In this document: one piece after another, positions 9,613 to 17,508 of the stretch
How the letters are laid out: each line of letters starts with the position of its first letter
Numbering within the stretch: the first letter of the stretch is position 1
Assembly: GCF_049959315.1 (NCBI RefSeq)
Contig: NZ_CP188201.1
Source: Serratia proteamaculans_D
Lineage (GTDB): Bacteria > Pseudomonadota > Gammaproteobacteria > Enterobacterales > Enterobacteriaceae
Length of the DNA stretch: 64,000 bases
Strand: one strand, 5' to 3'
The notes under the pieces: model-generated
The model's database searches: none
Seen by the model: only the letters and a program-made list of their open reading frames with translations
What the model was told of the DNA's origin: nothing
Program-made: the position numbers and the translations under genes

Positions 9613-10694
9613 TGGAGCGCCCCCTGGACCGGGTATGCGTATTCGCTGCCACGCACGCTGCCGTGGCAACCTGCGATCCGCTGCAGGCTCGCTCGCTCGT
9701 TTTGCAACTGCCGGGCCTGAACCGTAACAAGGACGTGCCCGGTATTGTCGGCCTGCTGCGTGAGTTCCTCCCGGTGCGCGGCGTGCCCTCCGGCTGGGGC
9801 TTCGTCGAAGCCGCCGCCGCGATGCGGGACATTGGGTTCTTCCTGGGGTCGCTCAAGCGGCACGGACACGAGCCCGTGGACGTGGTGCCCGGGCTCGAGC
9901 CGGTGCTGCTCGACCTGGCGCGCATAACCGACCTGCCGCCGCGTGAGACGCTCCTGCATGTGACGGTCTGGAACCCCGCGGCGGCCGACGCGCAACGGAG
10001 TTACACCGGGCTCAGCGACGAAGCGCACCTGCTCGAGAGCGTGCGCATCTCGATGGCGGCCCTCGAGGCGGCCATCACGGTGACCGTCGAGCTGCACGAC
10101 GTACCCTTGAGGTCGCCCGCGTTCGTGCAAGGGTGCGACGACCTGGCAGCCTATCTGCAAAAAATGGTCGAATCGATCGTCTACGCGTACCGCTTCATCT
10201 CGCCTCAGGTCTTCTACGATGAGCTCCGCCCCTTTTACGAACCGATTCGCGTCGGGGGCCAGAGCTACCTTGGCCCCGGGGCCGTAGAAATGCCCCTTTT
10301 TGTGCTGGATCACGTCCTGTGGGGCTCGCAATCTGACCATCAGGCTTATCGAGAATTCAAAGAGACGTACCTGCCCTATGTACTTCCCGCGTACAGGGCG
10401 GTCTACGCTCGGTTCGCCGGGAAGCCGTCGCTCGTCGACCGTGCGATTGGCGAGGCGCGAGTAGGTGCGCAGGGCGAACCCGTCCGGGCCGGGCTGGCGG
10501 CCCTCAACCGGATCTTCGTGATCCTGCTGCGCTTCCGGGCACCTCATGTTCAATTGGCGGAGCGGGTGTACGAAGCCGGGCGAAGCGGCCCGGCAATCGG
10601 CAGTGGAGGGTACGCGCCCAGCATGCTCGGCGATCTGGTCACGCTCACGCTTGCCGCGCGCTCCCGCATTCGCACCGCTCTCAACGAGTTCTGA
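9612..10694 (+). CDS. prnB: monodechloroaminopyrrolnitrin synthase PrnB
   Basis: This encodes 360 residues starting at GTG, which overlaps the prnA stop (TAGTG), so translation is coupled. PrnB is a haem enzyme structurally related to indoleamine and tryptophan dioxygenases. It rearranges 7-chlorotryptophan to monodechloroaminopyrrolnitrin with ring contraction and decarboxylation. His312 in RAPHVQLA matches the proximal haem histidine (H313) of the 361-residue Pseudomonas protein by position from the C-terminus. It is the second gene of the operon, and the 44 bp to prnC contain an AAGGAG ribosome site. Assignment rests on operon order, length and sequence similarity. Confidence 0.95.
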   Translation: MERPLDRVCVFAATHAAVATCDPLQARSLVLQLPGLNRNKDVPGIVGLLREFLPVRGVPSGWGFVEAAAAMRDIGFFLGSLKRHGHEPVDVVPGLEPVLLDLARITDLPPRETLLHVTVWNPAAADAQRSYTGLSDEAHLLESVRISMAALEAAITVTVELHDVPLRSPAFVQGCDDLAAYLQKMVESIVYAYRFISPQVFYDELRPFYEPIRVGGQSYLGPGAVEMPLFVLDHVLWGSQSDHQAYREFKETYLPYVLPAYRAVYARFAGKPSLVDRAIGEARVGAQGEPVRAGLAALNRIFVILLRFRAPHVQLAERVYEAGRSGPAIGSGGYAPSMLGDLVTLTLAARSRIRTALNEF

Positions 10695-10738
10695 CGCGTA
10701 CGGCCATCTGTTCCATCTCATTAAGGAGATTTGCCCTC

Positions 10739-12442
10739 ATGACTCAGAACAGCCCCGCGAACGGGCGCGATAACAACCACTTCGACGTGATCATCCTCGG
10801 CTCGGGCATGTCCGGCACCCAGATGGGGGCTATCCTGGCCAAACAGCAGTTTCGCGTGCTGATCATCGAAGAGTCGTCGCACCCGCGGTTCACGATCGGC
10901 GAATCGTCGATTCCCGAGACGTCTCTAATGAACCGTATCATCGCCGATCGCTACGGCATTCCGGAGCTCGACCACATTACGTCGTTCTACTCGACGCAGC
11001 GTTACGTCTCGTCGAGCACGGGCATTAAGCGCAACTTCGGCTTCGTGTTCCACAAACCCGGCCAGGAGCACGACCCGAAGGAGTTCACACAGTGCGTCAT
11101 CCCCGAGTTGCCCTGGGGACCGGAGAGCCATTATTACCGGCAAGACGTCGACGCCTACCTGTTGCAAGCCGCCATTAAATACGGCTGCACGGTTCGCCAG
11201 AAGACTAAAGTGACCGAATACCACGCCGATAAAGACGGCGTCGCGGTGACCACCGCCGAGGACGAACGGTTCACCGGCCGGTACATGATCGACTGTGGAG
11301 GCCCGCGCGCGCCGCTCGCGACCAAGTTCAATCTCCGCGAAGAGCCGTGTCGCTTCAAGACGCACTCGCGCAGCCTCTACACGCACATGCTCGGGGTCAA
11401 GCCGTTCGACGATATTTTCAAGGTCAAGGGGCAGCGCTGGCGCTGGCACGAGGGGACCTTGCACCACATGTTCGAGGGCGGCTGGCTCTGGGTGATTCCG
11501 TTCAACAACCACCCGCGGTCGACCAACAACCTGGTGAGCGTCGGCCTGCAGCTTGATCCGCGTGTCTACCCGAAAACGGACATCTCCGCGCAGCAAGAGT
11601 TCGACGAGTTCCTCGCGCGGTTTCCGAGCATCGGGGCGCAATTCCGCGACGCTATGCCGGTGCGTGACTGGGTCAAGACCGACCGCCTGCAGTTCTCGTC
11701 GTCCGCCTGCATCGGCGATCGCTACTGCCTGATGCTGCACGCGAACGGGTTTATCGACCCGCTCTTTTCCCGGGGGCTCGAGAACACTGCGGTGACCATC
11801 CACGCGCTCGCGGCGCGCCTGATCAAGGCGTTGCGCGACGATGACTTCTCCCCTGATCGCTTCGAGTACATCGAACGCCTGCAGCAAAAGCTTTTGGACC
11901 ACAACGACGACTTCGTCAGCTGCTGCTACACGGCGTTCAAGGACTTCCGCTTGTGGGACGCGTTCCACAGGCTGTGGGCAGTCGGCACGATCCTCGGGCA
12001 GTTCCGGCTCGTGCAAGCCCACGCGAGGTTCCGTGCTTCGCGCGACGAGGGTGACCTCGATCATCTCGACAACGACCCCCCGTACCTCGGGTACCTGTGC
12101 GCAGACATGGAGGGGTACTACCAGTTGTTCAACGACGCCAAAGCCGAGATCGAGGCCGTCAGCGCCGGGCTCAAACCGACCGGGGAGGCCGCAGCGCGGA
12201 TCCACGCCCTCATCGACGAACGAGACTTCGCCAAGCAGATGTTCGGTTTCGGGTACTGCATCACCGGGGACAAGCCGCAGCTCAACAACTCGAAGTACAG
12301 TCTACTGCCGGCGATGAAGCTGATGCACTGGACACAAACCAGCGCGCCGGCAGAGGTGAAAAAGTACTTCGACTACAACCCGATGTTCGCGCTGCTCAAG
12401 GCGTACATTACGACCCGTATCAGTTTGACTCGTAAGAAGTAA
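10739..12442 (+). CDS. prnC: monodechloroaminopyrrolnitrin 3-halogenase PrnC
   Basis: This encodes 567 residues, the same as the characterised PrnC. It is a flavin-dependent halogenase that adds the second chlorine, at C3 of the pyrrole ring, to give aminopyrrolnitrin. The Rossmann motif G21-S-G23-M-S-G26 lies in ILGSGMSGTQMG, and the conserved GESSIPET follows near residue 56. It belongs to a different halogenase branch from PrnA (non-tryptophan, phenol/pyrrole type). A strong AAGGAG ribosome site precedes the ATG. It depends on free FADH2 from a separate reductase. It is the third gene of the operon, with prnD 24 bp downstream. Confidence 0.96.
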   Translation: MTQNSPANGRDNNHFDVIILGSGMSGTQMGAILAKQQFRVLIIEESSHPRFTIGESSIPETSLMNRIIADRYGIPELDHITSFYSTQRYVSSSTGIKRNFGFVFHKPGQEHDPKEFTQCVIPELPWGPESHYYRQDVDAYLLQAAIKYGCTVRQKTKVTEYHADKDGVAVTTAEDERFTGRYMIDCGGPRAPLATKFNLREEPCRFKTHSRSLYTHMLGVKPFDDIFKVKGQRWRWHEGTLHHMFEGGWLWVIPFNNHPRSTNNLVSVGLQLDPRVYPKTDISAQQEFDEFLARFPSIGAQFRDAMPVRDWVKTDRLQFSSSACIGDRYCLMLHANGFIDPLFSRGLENTAVTIHALAARLIKALRDDDFSPDRFEYIERLQQKLLDHNDDFVSCCYTAFKDFRLWDAFHRLWAVGTILGQFRLVQAHARFRASRDEGDLDHLDNDPPYLGYLCADMEGYYQLFNDAKAEIEAVSAGLKPTGEAAARIHALIDERDFAKQMFGFGYCITGDKPQLNNSKYSLLPAMKLMHWTQTSAPAEVKKYFDYNPMFALLKAYITTRISLTRKK

Positions 12443-12466
12443 TCGGCCGTCGAGGAAACAAAAATG

Positions 12467-13558
12467 ATGAGCGACATTCAATGGGTTCAAACGAGCGTCG
12501 AGGAGCATCCTTCGAGGCTGTACGACGCGACCACGAGCGTGGCCGCGAGTTGGTACGTCGCGATGCGCACGGACGACCTCAAGGACAAGCCGACGGAGTT
12601 GACGCTCTTCGGCCGTCCGTGCGTAGCGTGGCGCGGCGCGACGGGGCAGGCCGTGGTGATGGACCGCCACTGTTCGCACCTCGGCGCGAACCTGGCCGAC
12701 GGGCAGGTCAAGGACGGGTGCATCCAATGCCCGTTTCATCACTGGCGGTACGACGAGCAGGGCCAGTGCGTTCATATCCCCGGTCACAACCAGACGGTGC
12801 GCCGGCTGGAACCCGTGCCGCGATCGGTGCGCCAGCCGACGTGGGTCACCGCCGAGCGATACGGCTATGTGTGGGTCTGGTATGGCTCCACAGAGCCGCT
12901 GCACCCGCTGCCCGAAATCGCTGCAGCCGACGTCGACAACGGCGACTTTATGCACCTGCACTTCGCATTCGATACGACGACGGCTGTCTTGCGGATCGTA
13001 GAGAACTTCTACGACGCGCAACACGCGTCCCCCGTGCACGAGCTCCCGATCTCGGCCTTCGAGCTCAAGCTGTTTGACGATTGGCGCCCGTGGCCGGAGG
13101 TTGAGTCTCTGGCACAGGCGGGCGCGTGGTTCGGTGCCGGGATCGACTTCACCGTAGACCGGTATTTCGGGGCCTCCGGCATGCTGGCACGTGTGCTCGG
13201 CCTGAATATGTCGCAGATGAACCTGCACTTCGATGGCTACCCCGGCGGGTGCGTCATGACCGTCTCCCTGGACGGAGACTTCAAATACAAGCTGCTCCAG
13301 TGTGTGACGCCGGTGAGCGACGGCAAGAACGTCATGCACATGCTCATCTCGATCAAGAAGGTGGGGGGCGCCTTGCGCCGCGCGACCGACTACGTGCTGT
13401 TCGGGCTGCAGACCCGACAGGCCGCGAAGTTCGACGTTAAAATCTGGAACGGGATGAAGCCGGACGGCGGCGGCGCGTACAGCAAGTACGATAAGCTCGT
13501 GCTCAAGTACCGTGCGTTCTACCGGGGCTGGGTCGACCGCGTTGCGAGTGAGCGATGA
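12467..13558 (+). CDS. prnD: aminopyrrolnitrin N-oxygenase PrnD
   Basis: This encodes 363 residues. It is a Rieske oxygenase that oxidises the arylamine of aminopyrrolnitrin to the nitro group of pyrrolnitrin. Rieske ligands are C69-x-H71 (CSH) and C88-x2-H91 (CPFH). The mononuclear-iron site is ENFYDAQH with H186 and a further H191. Two ATGs are adjacent (12464, 12467); the second starts MSDIQ like the known protein and sits 9 bp after GAGGAA. An electron-donating reductase is required but not encoded here. The TGA overlaps the ATG of a micro-ORF (TGATG), suggesting the transcript continues into the antiporter gene. Confidence 0.96.
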   Translation: MSDIQWVQTSVEEHPSRLYDATTSVAASWYVAMRTDDLKDKPTELTLFGRPCVAWRGATGQAVVMDRHCSHLGANLADGQVKDGCIQCPFHHWRYDEQGQCVHIPGHNQTVRRLEPVPRSVRQPTWVTAERYGYVWVWYGSTEPLHPLPEIAAADVDNGDFMHLHFAFDTTTAVLRIVENFYDAQHASPVHELPISAFELKLFDDWRPWPEVESLAQAGAWFGAGIDFTVDRYFGASGMLARVLGLNMSQMNLHFDGYPGGCVMTVSLDGDFKYKLLQCVTPVSDGKNVMHMLISIKKVGGALRRATDYVLFGLQTRQAAKFDVKIWNGMKPDGGGAYSKYDKLVLKYRAFYRGWVDRVASER

Positions 13559-13638
13559 TGCATAAGTCGGCGGCCCTAAACGAGCCGATCTCAGCCAGCA
13601 AGTTCGTGTCGGTGCCGCTTTTTCCGAGGCATTCGTGA
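13558..13638 (+). CDS. 26-codon bridging ORF between prnD and the antiporter
   Basis: ATG at 13558 overlaps the prnD stop by one base (TGATG), and its own TGA (13636-13638) overlaps the GTG start of the antiporter by 4 bp (GTGA). The peptide starts MHKSAALNEPIS and ends FPRHS, with no recognisable domain. Its likely value is translational coupling of prnD to the next gene; alternatively it is a junction scar. Confidence 0.4.
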   Translation: MHKSAALNEPISASKFVSVPLFPRHS

Positions 13639-14879
13639 CTGTCTGGCTGTTGCAACTGGTGCTGGTGATCGCGCTCTGCAACGTCTGCGGCCGCATTGCC
13701 GAACGGCTCGGCCAGTGCGCGGTCGTCGGCGAGATCGCAGCCGGTTTGCTGTTGGGTCCTTCGCTGTTGGGCGTGATCGCACCGGATTTTTACGATGGGT
13801 TGTTCGGCCCACACACGCTGTCGGCGATGGGGCAAATCGGTGAGGTCGGCCTGATACTGCTGATGTTTCAGGTTGGTCTGCATATGGAGTTGGGCGAGAC
13901 GCTGCGTGACAGGCGTTGGCGCATGCCCGTCGCGATCGCCGTGGGTGGGCTCGTCGTACCGGCCGCGATCGGCATGATCGTCGCCATTGTCTCGAAAGAC
14001 ATGCTTGCCAGCGATGCACCGGCGCTGCCTTATATACTCTTCTGCGGTGTCGCGCTTGCGATATCAGCGGTACCGGTGATGGCGCGCATCGTCGACGACC
14101 TGGCGCTCAACGCGATGGTGGGCGCACGGCAGGCCATGTCTGCCGCGATGTTGACGGATGCGCTCGGATGGATACTGCTTGCCACTATTGCTTCGCTATC
14201 GAGCGGGCCTGGTTGGGCATTTGCGCGCATGCTCGTCAGCCTGCTCGCGTATCTGGTGTTGTGCGCGTTCCTGGTGCGCTTCGTGGTTCGACCGATGCTT
14301 ATGCGGCTCGCATCGACTGCGCATGCGGCGCGCGACCGCTTGGCCGTGTTGTTATGTTTCGTCATGGCGTCGGCACTCGCGACGTCGCTGATCGGATTTC
14401 ATAGCGCATTTGGCGCACTTGCGGCGGCGCTGTTCGTGCGGCGCGTGCCCGGTATTGCAAATGAGTGGCGGGAGAACGTCGAAGGTTTTGTCAGGCTGGT
14501 GCTGATGCCGGTGTTTTTCGCGTATGCGGGGCTGCATGCGTCGATCGGCTCGATCGACGACGCGGCATCATGGATGTGGTTTGGCGTATTCCTCGCGGGC
14601 GGATTCATCGGCAAGTTCGGCGGCAGTTATCTGGGCGCGCGTGCCACCGGGCTTGAGCCACGCGATGCGATGTTGGTGAGCTCGCTGATGAATACGCGCG
14701 GCTTGATGGAGCTCATCGTCCTGTCAATCGGTCTGCAGATGCAGATCCTTCCGCCAAAGGTCTATACGATCCTCGTGGTGTTCGCGCTGGTGACGACGGC
14801 GCTGACCGTACCGCTGGTTCGATTCACGCTGCGCGTGCAATTGCGCGCGACGCCGGCAATCCCGGACGCCGATAAGTGA
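13635..14879 (+). CDS. CPA2-family cation/proton antiporter
   Basis: This encodes 414 residues with about twelve hydrophobic helices and the sodium/hydrogen exchanger fold. Typical marks are the N-terminal AERLGQCAVVGEIAAGLLLGPS and LMFQVGLHMEL segments, the FAYAGLHASIG box and the late NTRGLMELIVL motif. There is no RCK/TrkA-N domain, so it is a bare membrane module. Substrate is probably Na+ or K+ against H+; export of a drug or metabolite is speculation. The GTG at 13635 follows CCGAGG. High GC like prnABCD and tight linkage to prnD suggest it travelled with the pyrrolnitrin genes and may be co-transcribed. Confidence 0.8.
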   Translation: MTVWLLQLVLVIALCNVCGRIAERLGQCAVVGEIAAGLLLGPSLLGVIAPDFYDGLFGPHTLSAMGQIGEVGLILLMFQVGLHMELGETLRDRRWRMPVAIAVGGLVVPAAIGMIVAIVSKDMLASDAPALPYILFCGVALAISAVPVMARIVDDLALNAMVGARQAMSAAMLTDALGWILLATIASLSSGPGWAFARMLVSLLAYLVLCAFLVRFVVRPMLMRLASTAHAARDRLAVLLCFVMASALATSLIGFHSAFGALAAALFVRRVPGIANEWRENVEGFVRLVLMPVFFAYAGLHASIGSIDDAASWMWFGVFLAGGFIGKFGGSYLGARATGLEPRDAMLVSSLMNTRGLMELIVLSIGLQMQILPPKVYTILVVFALVTTALTVPLVRFTLRVQLRATPAIPDADK

Positions 14880-14900
14880 AGCGCATCTGGCAGAAAGCAA

Positions 14901-14923
14901 AAAACCCGCCATAGGCGGGTTCT
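14901..14923 (-). terminator. tRNA-type intrinsic terminator (first copy)
   Basis: Stem AACCCGCC/GGCGGGTT (14903-14910 with 14914-14921) with a 3-nt loop. On the minus strand it is followed by TTTTTT. It is an imperfect duplicate of the terminator at 15061-15081, with the same spacing to a tRNA-Phe 3' end. It may also stop plus-strand transcripts from the antiporter. Confidence 0.7.
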
Positions 14924-14932
14924 TCTAAATAG

Positions 14933-14948
14933 GGTGCCCGGACTCGGA
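14933..14948 (-). repeat. 16-bp tRNA-Phe 3'-end remnant
   Basis: GGTGCCCGGACTCGGA matches the 3' acceptor and T-arm end of tRNA-Phe (minus orientation) and duplicates the start of the fragment at 15091. With its upstream terminator it forms an imperfect repeat of about 50 bp of the second copy, so it is probably an older integration or recombination scar. Confidence 0.65.
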
Positions 14949-15058
14949 CAACCGGCGTTTACGCCGAGTTGAACAACGCTTTAGCGTTGGCCCGTAGGGT
15001 GAGGCCTTTGGCCGAATAATCGAACCTGTTCGATGAAGAGTCCTGTCCCTGAAATGCA

Positions 15059-15083
15059 AAAACCCAGCCATAGGCTGGGTTCT
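15059..15083 (-). terminator. tRNA-type intrinsic terminator (second copy)
   Basis: Stem AACCCAGCC/GGCTGGGTT (15061-15069 with 15073-15081), loop ATA, followed on the minus strand by TTTTTGC. It lies 9 bp from the CCA end of the tRNA-Phe fragment and is the former terminator of that tRNA gene. Confidence 0.8.
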
Positions 15084-15090
15084 TTAAATA

Positions 15091-15137
15091 TGGTGCCCGG
15101 ACTCGGAATCGAACCAAGGACACGGGGATTTTCAATC
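15091..15137 (-). repeat. tRNA-Phe 3' fragment, probable ICE attachment site
   Basis: Read on the minus strand, this is the anticodon loop (TTGAAAA), variable region, T-arm and acceptor end with CCA of tRNA-Phe. The match stops within the 5' strand of the anticodon stem, so the gene is not functional. A half-tRNA directly beside parA is what integration of an SPI-7/PAPI-like element into tRNA-Phe leaves behind. The restored complete tRNA-Phe should lie at the far ICE end, beyond this window. Confidence 0.85.
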
Positions 15138-15185
15138 CTCTCTTCGCTAGCAAGTTGAATTATCGCAGTGGGAAATTAGTTTTTG

Positions 15186-15229
15186 TATCGAATTTGTACT
15201 CATCGAATACTTTATTCGAGTGTACTCAT
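15186..15229. promoter_or_regulatory. direct repeats upstream of parA
   Basis: TGTACTCAT occurs at 15195-15203 and again at 15221-15229, 26 bp apart, overlapping the parA start codon. ATCGAAT is also doubled (15187-15193 and 15202-15208). The arrangement is compatible with an autoregulatory operator for ParA or ParB; the protein that would bind is unknown. Confidence 0.3.
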
Positions 15230-16154
15230 GGAAAATATCGTCACAAAAGCCACTACTGCTTCTCTCAGTACTAAGCCACAAATCGTGCCTATGGTTTCAA
15301 CTAAAGGCGGAGAAGGTAAATCCACTCAAAGTGCTAACCTTGCTGGCTTCCTCGCCGATGCAGGTAAAAAGATCCTCCTCATCGACGGCGACCACTCCCA
15401 GCCCACCGCAAGCAGCATTTTCTCCCTGGAATATGAAGCACCCAATGGTTTGTACGAACTGTTGATGAAGACGGTCGACCTCAACCATTCTGAGCAAATT
15501 ATCTCCCGTTCTGTTATCCGAAATCTGGACATCATTGTTTCCAACGATCCCCACGACCGTTTATCTTCTGCCATGCTGCATGCCCCTGATGGGCGTATGC
15601 GCCTGCGGAATGTCCTGCAACACCCTTTGTTTAACGAGTACGATGCCATCATCATTGACTCCAAAGGCGCGGCGTCTGTGATGCTCGAACTCATTCTGGT
15701 GGCTAGCACGGAATTTGCCGTCGGGGTTATCAAGCCTATACTGCCGGACACCCGTGAGTTTCTGCGTGGCACATTGGGGTTGATGGAGGGGTTATTGCCG
15801 CTGACCTGTTACGGCATCGCATTACCTCGTATCCGTATCCTGACTAACTGCATGGAGTACACCAATCTGGATTGGCAGACTCTGGAAAGTTTGCGCAGCA
15901 TCATCACAAATGGCCAATATCTGCGTGCAGATGCCTTCGACGTCTCCCTTCTCGACACCATCATCCCCAAGCTGGAAATTTACAAAATGGGGCATGCTTC
16001 CGGTCAACCCGTTCATCGTCTCGAAAAAACGACGACTCGCACATCGACACAGGCGGCCGCGGTCACTATGCACATGTTGGCCTGTGAGTTGTTCCCTCAG
16101 TGGCAATCAAACTTTGATGCGCTACTGGCAGGGAAATCGGAGGTGCAGCCATGA
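15228..16154 (+). CDS. ParA/Soj-like partition ATPase of the ICE
   Basis: This encodes 308 residues. A deviant Walker A motif KGGEGKST lies near residue 26, followed by LLIDGDHSQPT (A' region) and DAIIIDSKG (Walker B). ParA-type ATPases position DNA on the nucleoid together with ParB. In this ICE family the soj gene is needed for stable maintenance of the excised circle. The frame is open upstream to a TTG at 15183, but the ATG at 15228 is the better start. It is the first gene inside the attachment site, and its TGA overlaps the dnaB ATG by 4 bp. Two direct TGTACTCAT repeats precede it. Confidence 0.9.
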   Translation: MENIVTKATTASLSTKPQIVPMVSTKGGEGKSTQSANLAGFLADAGKKILLIDGDHSQPTASSIFSLEYEAPNGLYELLMKTVDLNHSEQIISRSVIRNLDIIVSNDPHDRLSSAMLHAPDGRMRLRNVLQHPLFNEYDAIIIDSKGAASVMLELILVASTEFAVGVIKPILPDTREFLRGTLGLMEGLLPLTCYGIALPRIRILTNCMEYTNLDWQTLESLRSIITNGQYLRADAFDVSLLDTIIPKLEIYKMGHASGQPVHRLEKTTTRTSTQAAAVTMHMLACELFPQWQSNFDALLAGKSEVQP

Positions 16155-17506
16155 ACCAGACAACATCCAATGTCCCTTATTCTTCCGATGCTGAGCAGGC
16201 AGTTCTCGGCGGTTTGATGCTGGATAATGAGCGGTGGGATGATGTTCTCCCATTGGTTGGAGAGCGTGATTTTCATCTGGCGGCACATCGCCGAATTTTC
16301 CAGGCCATGGCTCGCCTGATAGCTGTTCAGCAGCCGATTGATCTGATTACGCTCCATGAATCACTGGAACAAAATGGTGCACTCGAGCAGGTGGGTGGTT
16401 TTGCCTATCTGGCTGAGTTGTCTAAAAACACCCCCAGCGCAGCCAATATCATCGCCTATGCCGAGATTGTGGCTGAACGTAGTCGTCTGCGCAGCCTGTT
16501 GCAACTCGGTCGTGAATTAAGTGCGGATGCCGCTAATCCCCGCGCTGAGTCTTCTGCCCTGACCGAACGGGCAGAACAGCAATTGTTCCAGCTCTCGGAG
16601 CAAACCCAGTCAGAGCCGAATGTCAGCCTGACGGATGGGTTGAATGCCGTCGTGACCTATCTTGAGACTGCGAATGGCGGCAATGGTATCACCGGCACCC
16701 CGACCGGCTTCTCACGGCTTGATGAGATGACGTGTGGTTTACAGCCTGGTGATTTGATTTTGATTGCCGCACGGCCGTCGATGGGGAAAACCGCCTTTGC
16801 GTTGAGCGCCTACACTGGCGCGCTTCGTGGCACGGAGAAACCTGCATTCTTTTTCAGCCTGGAAATGCCGCGCGAGCAGTTGCTTCAACGCCTTATCGCT
16901 GTGGATGGACGTGTTGAACTTTCGCGTCTACGTAGTGGCCAGTTGGAAGATGAAGATTGGGCCCGAATTTCCAACGCGATGGAGCGGTTGTTGCCATTGG
17001 AAAACCGCCTGATTATTGACGATGAGTCATTTTTGACACCCGCTCTGTTGCGTTCCAGGGCACGGCGCTACACCCGGTTGTACGGTAATCCTGGCTTAAT
17101 TATGGTCGATTACCTGCAACTGATGCGCTGCCCTGGGCAGGAAAATCGCACTCAGGAAATTGCGGAAATCTCCCGCAGCCTGAAAGCGTTGGCCAAAGAA
17201 CTTGATTGTCCCGTCGTGGCTCTATCTCAGTTGAACCGTCAGTTGGAAAGCCGTGCTGACAAACGGCCCTTTAATGGTGATCTGCGTGATTCCGGTGCAC
17301 TGGAGCAGGATGCTGATGTGATCGCGTTCATCTACCGTGATGAGGTTTATTACGCTGATTCTGATGATGCCGGCACGGCAGAAATTATCATTGGTAAACA
17401 GCGGCAGGGGGCGACGGGAACCGTTCGCGTCAAGTTTGAAGGGCAATTCACCGCATTCAGCGACCTCCACGACGGTCAGTATGATCAATACTCGGGGAGG
17501 GCGTAA
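16151..17506 (+). CDS. dnaB: DnaB-like replicative helicase of the ICE
   Basis: This encodes 451 residues with the DnaB layout: an N-terminal helical primase-interaction domain (starting DAEQAVLGGLML), a linker, and a RecA-like helicase domain. The latter has Walker A RPSMGKTAF, Walker B LIMVDYLQLM and the SQLNRQLESR sensor region. It unwinds DNA as a hexamer during replication. ICEs of this class carry their own dnaB copy, in line with autonomous replication of the excised circle. It overlaps parA by 4 bp and is followed 2 bp later by parB. Compared with about 470 residues for the chromosomal enzyme, it looks complete. Confidence 0.92.
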   Translation: MNQTTSNVPYSSDAEQAVLGGLMLDNERWDDVLPLVGERDFHLAAHRRIFQAMARLIAVQQPIDLITLHESLEQNGALEQVGGFAYLAELSKNTPSAANIIAYAEIVAERSRLRSLLQLGRELSADAANPRAESSALTERAEQQLFQLSEQTQSEPNVSLTDGLNAVVTYLETANGGNGITGTPTGFSRLDEMTCGLQPGDLILIAARPSMGKTAFALSAYTGALRGTEKPAFFFSLEMPREQLLQRLIAVDGRVELSRLRSGQLEDEDWARISNAMERLLPLENRLIIDDESFLTPALLRSRARRYTRLYGNPGLIMVDYLQLMRCPGQENRTQEIAEISRSLKALAKELDCPVVALSQLNRQLESRADKRPFNGDLRDSGALEQDADVIAFIYRDEVYYADSDDAGTAEIIIGKQRQGATGTVRVKFEGQFTAFSDLHDGQYDQYSGRA

Positions 17507-17508
17507 AC

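Noticed and set aside
9543..13696. Long minus-strand open frames (392, 426 and 464 codons) antisense to prnA-D
   Set aside because: They are mirror frames of high-GC3 genes, have no ribosome sites or recognisable domains, and the plus-strand enzymes are certain.
15091..15137. A functional tRNA-Phe gene
   Set aside because: Only the 3' half is present; the match stops in the anticodon stem and there is no D-arm or 5' acceptor strand.
14959..15153. 64-codon minus-strand frame across the tRNA-Phe scars
   Set aside because: It reads through a tRNA fragment and terminator; an artefact of structured non-coding DNA.
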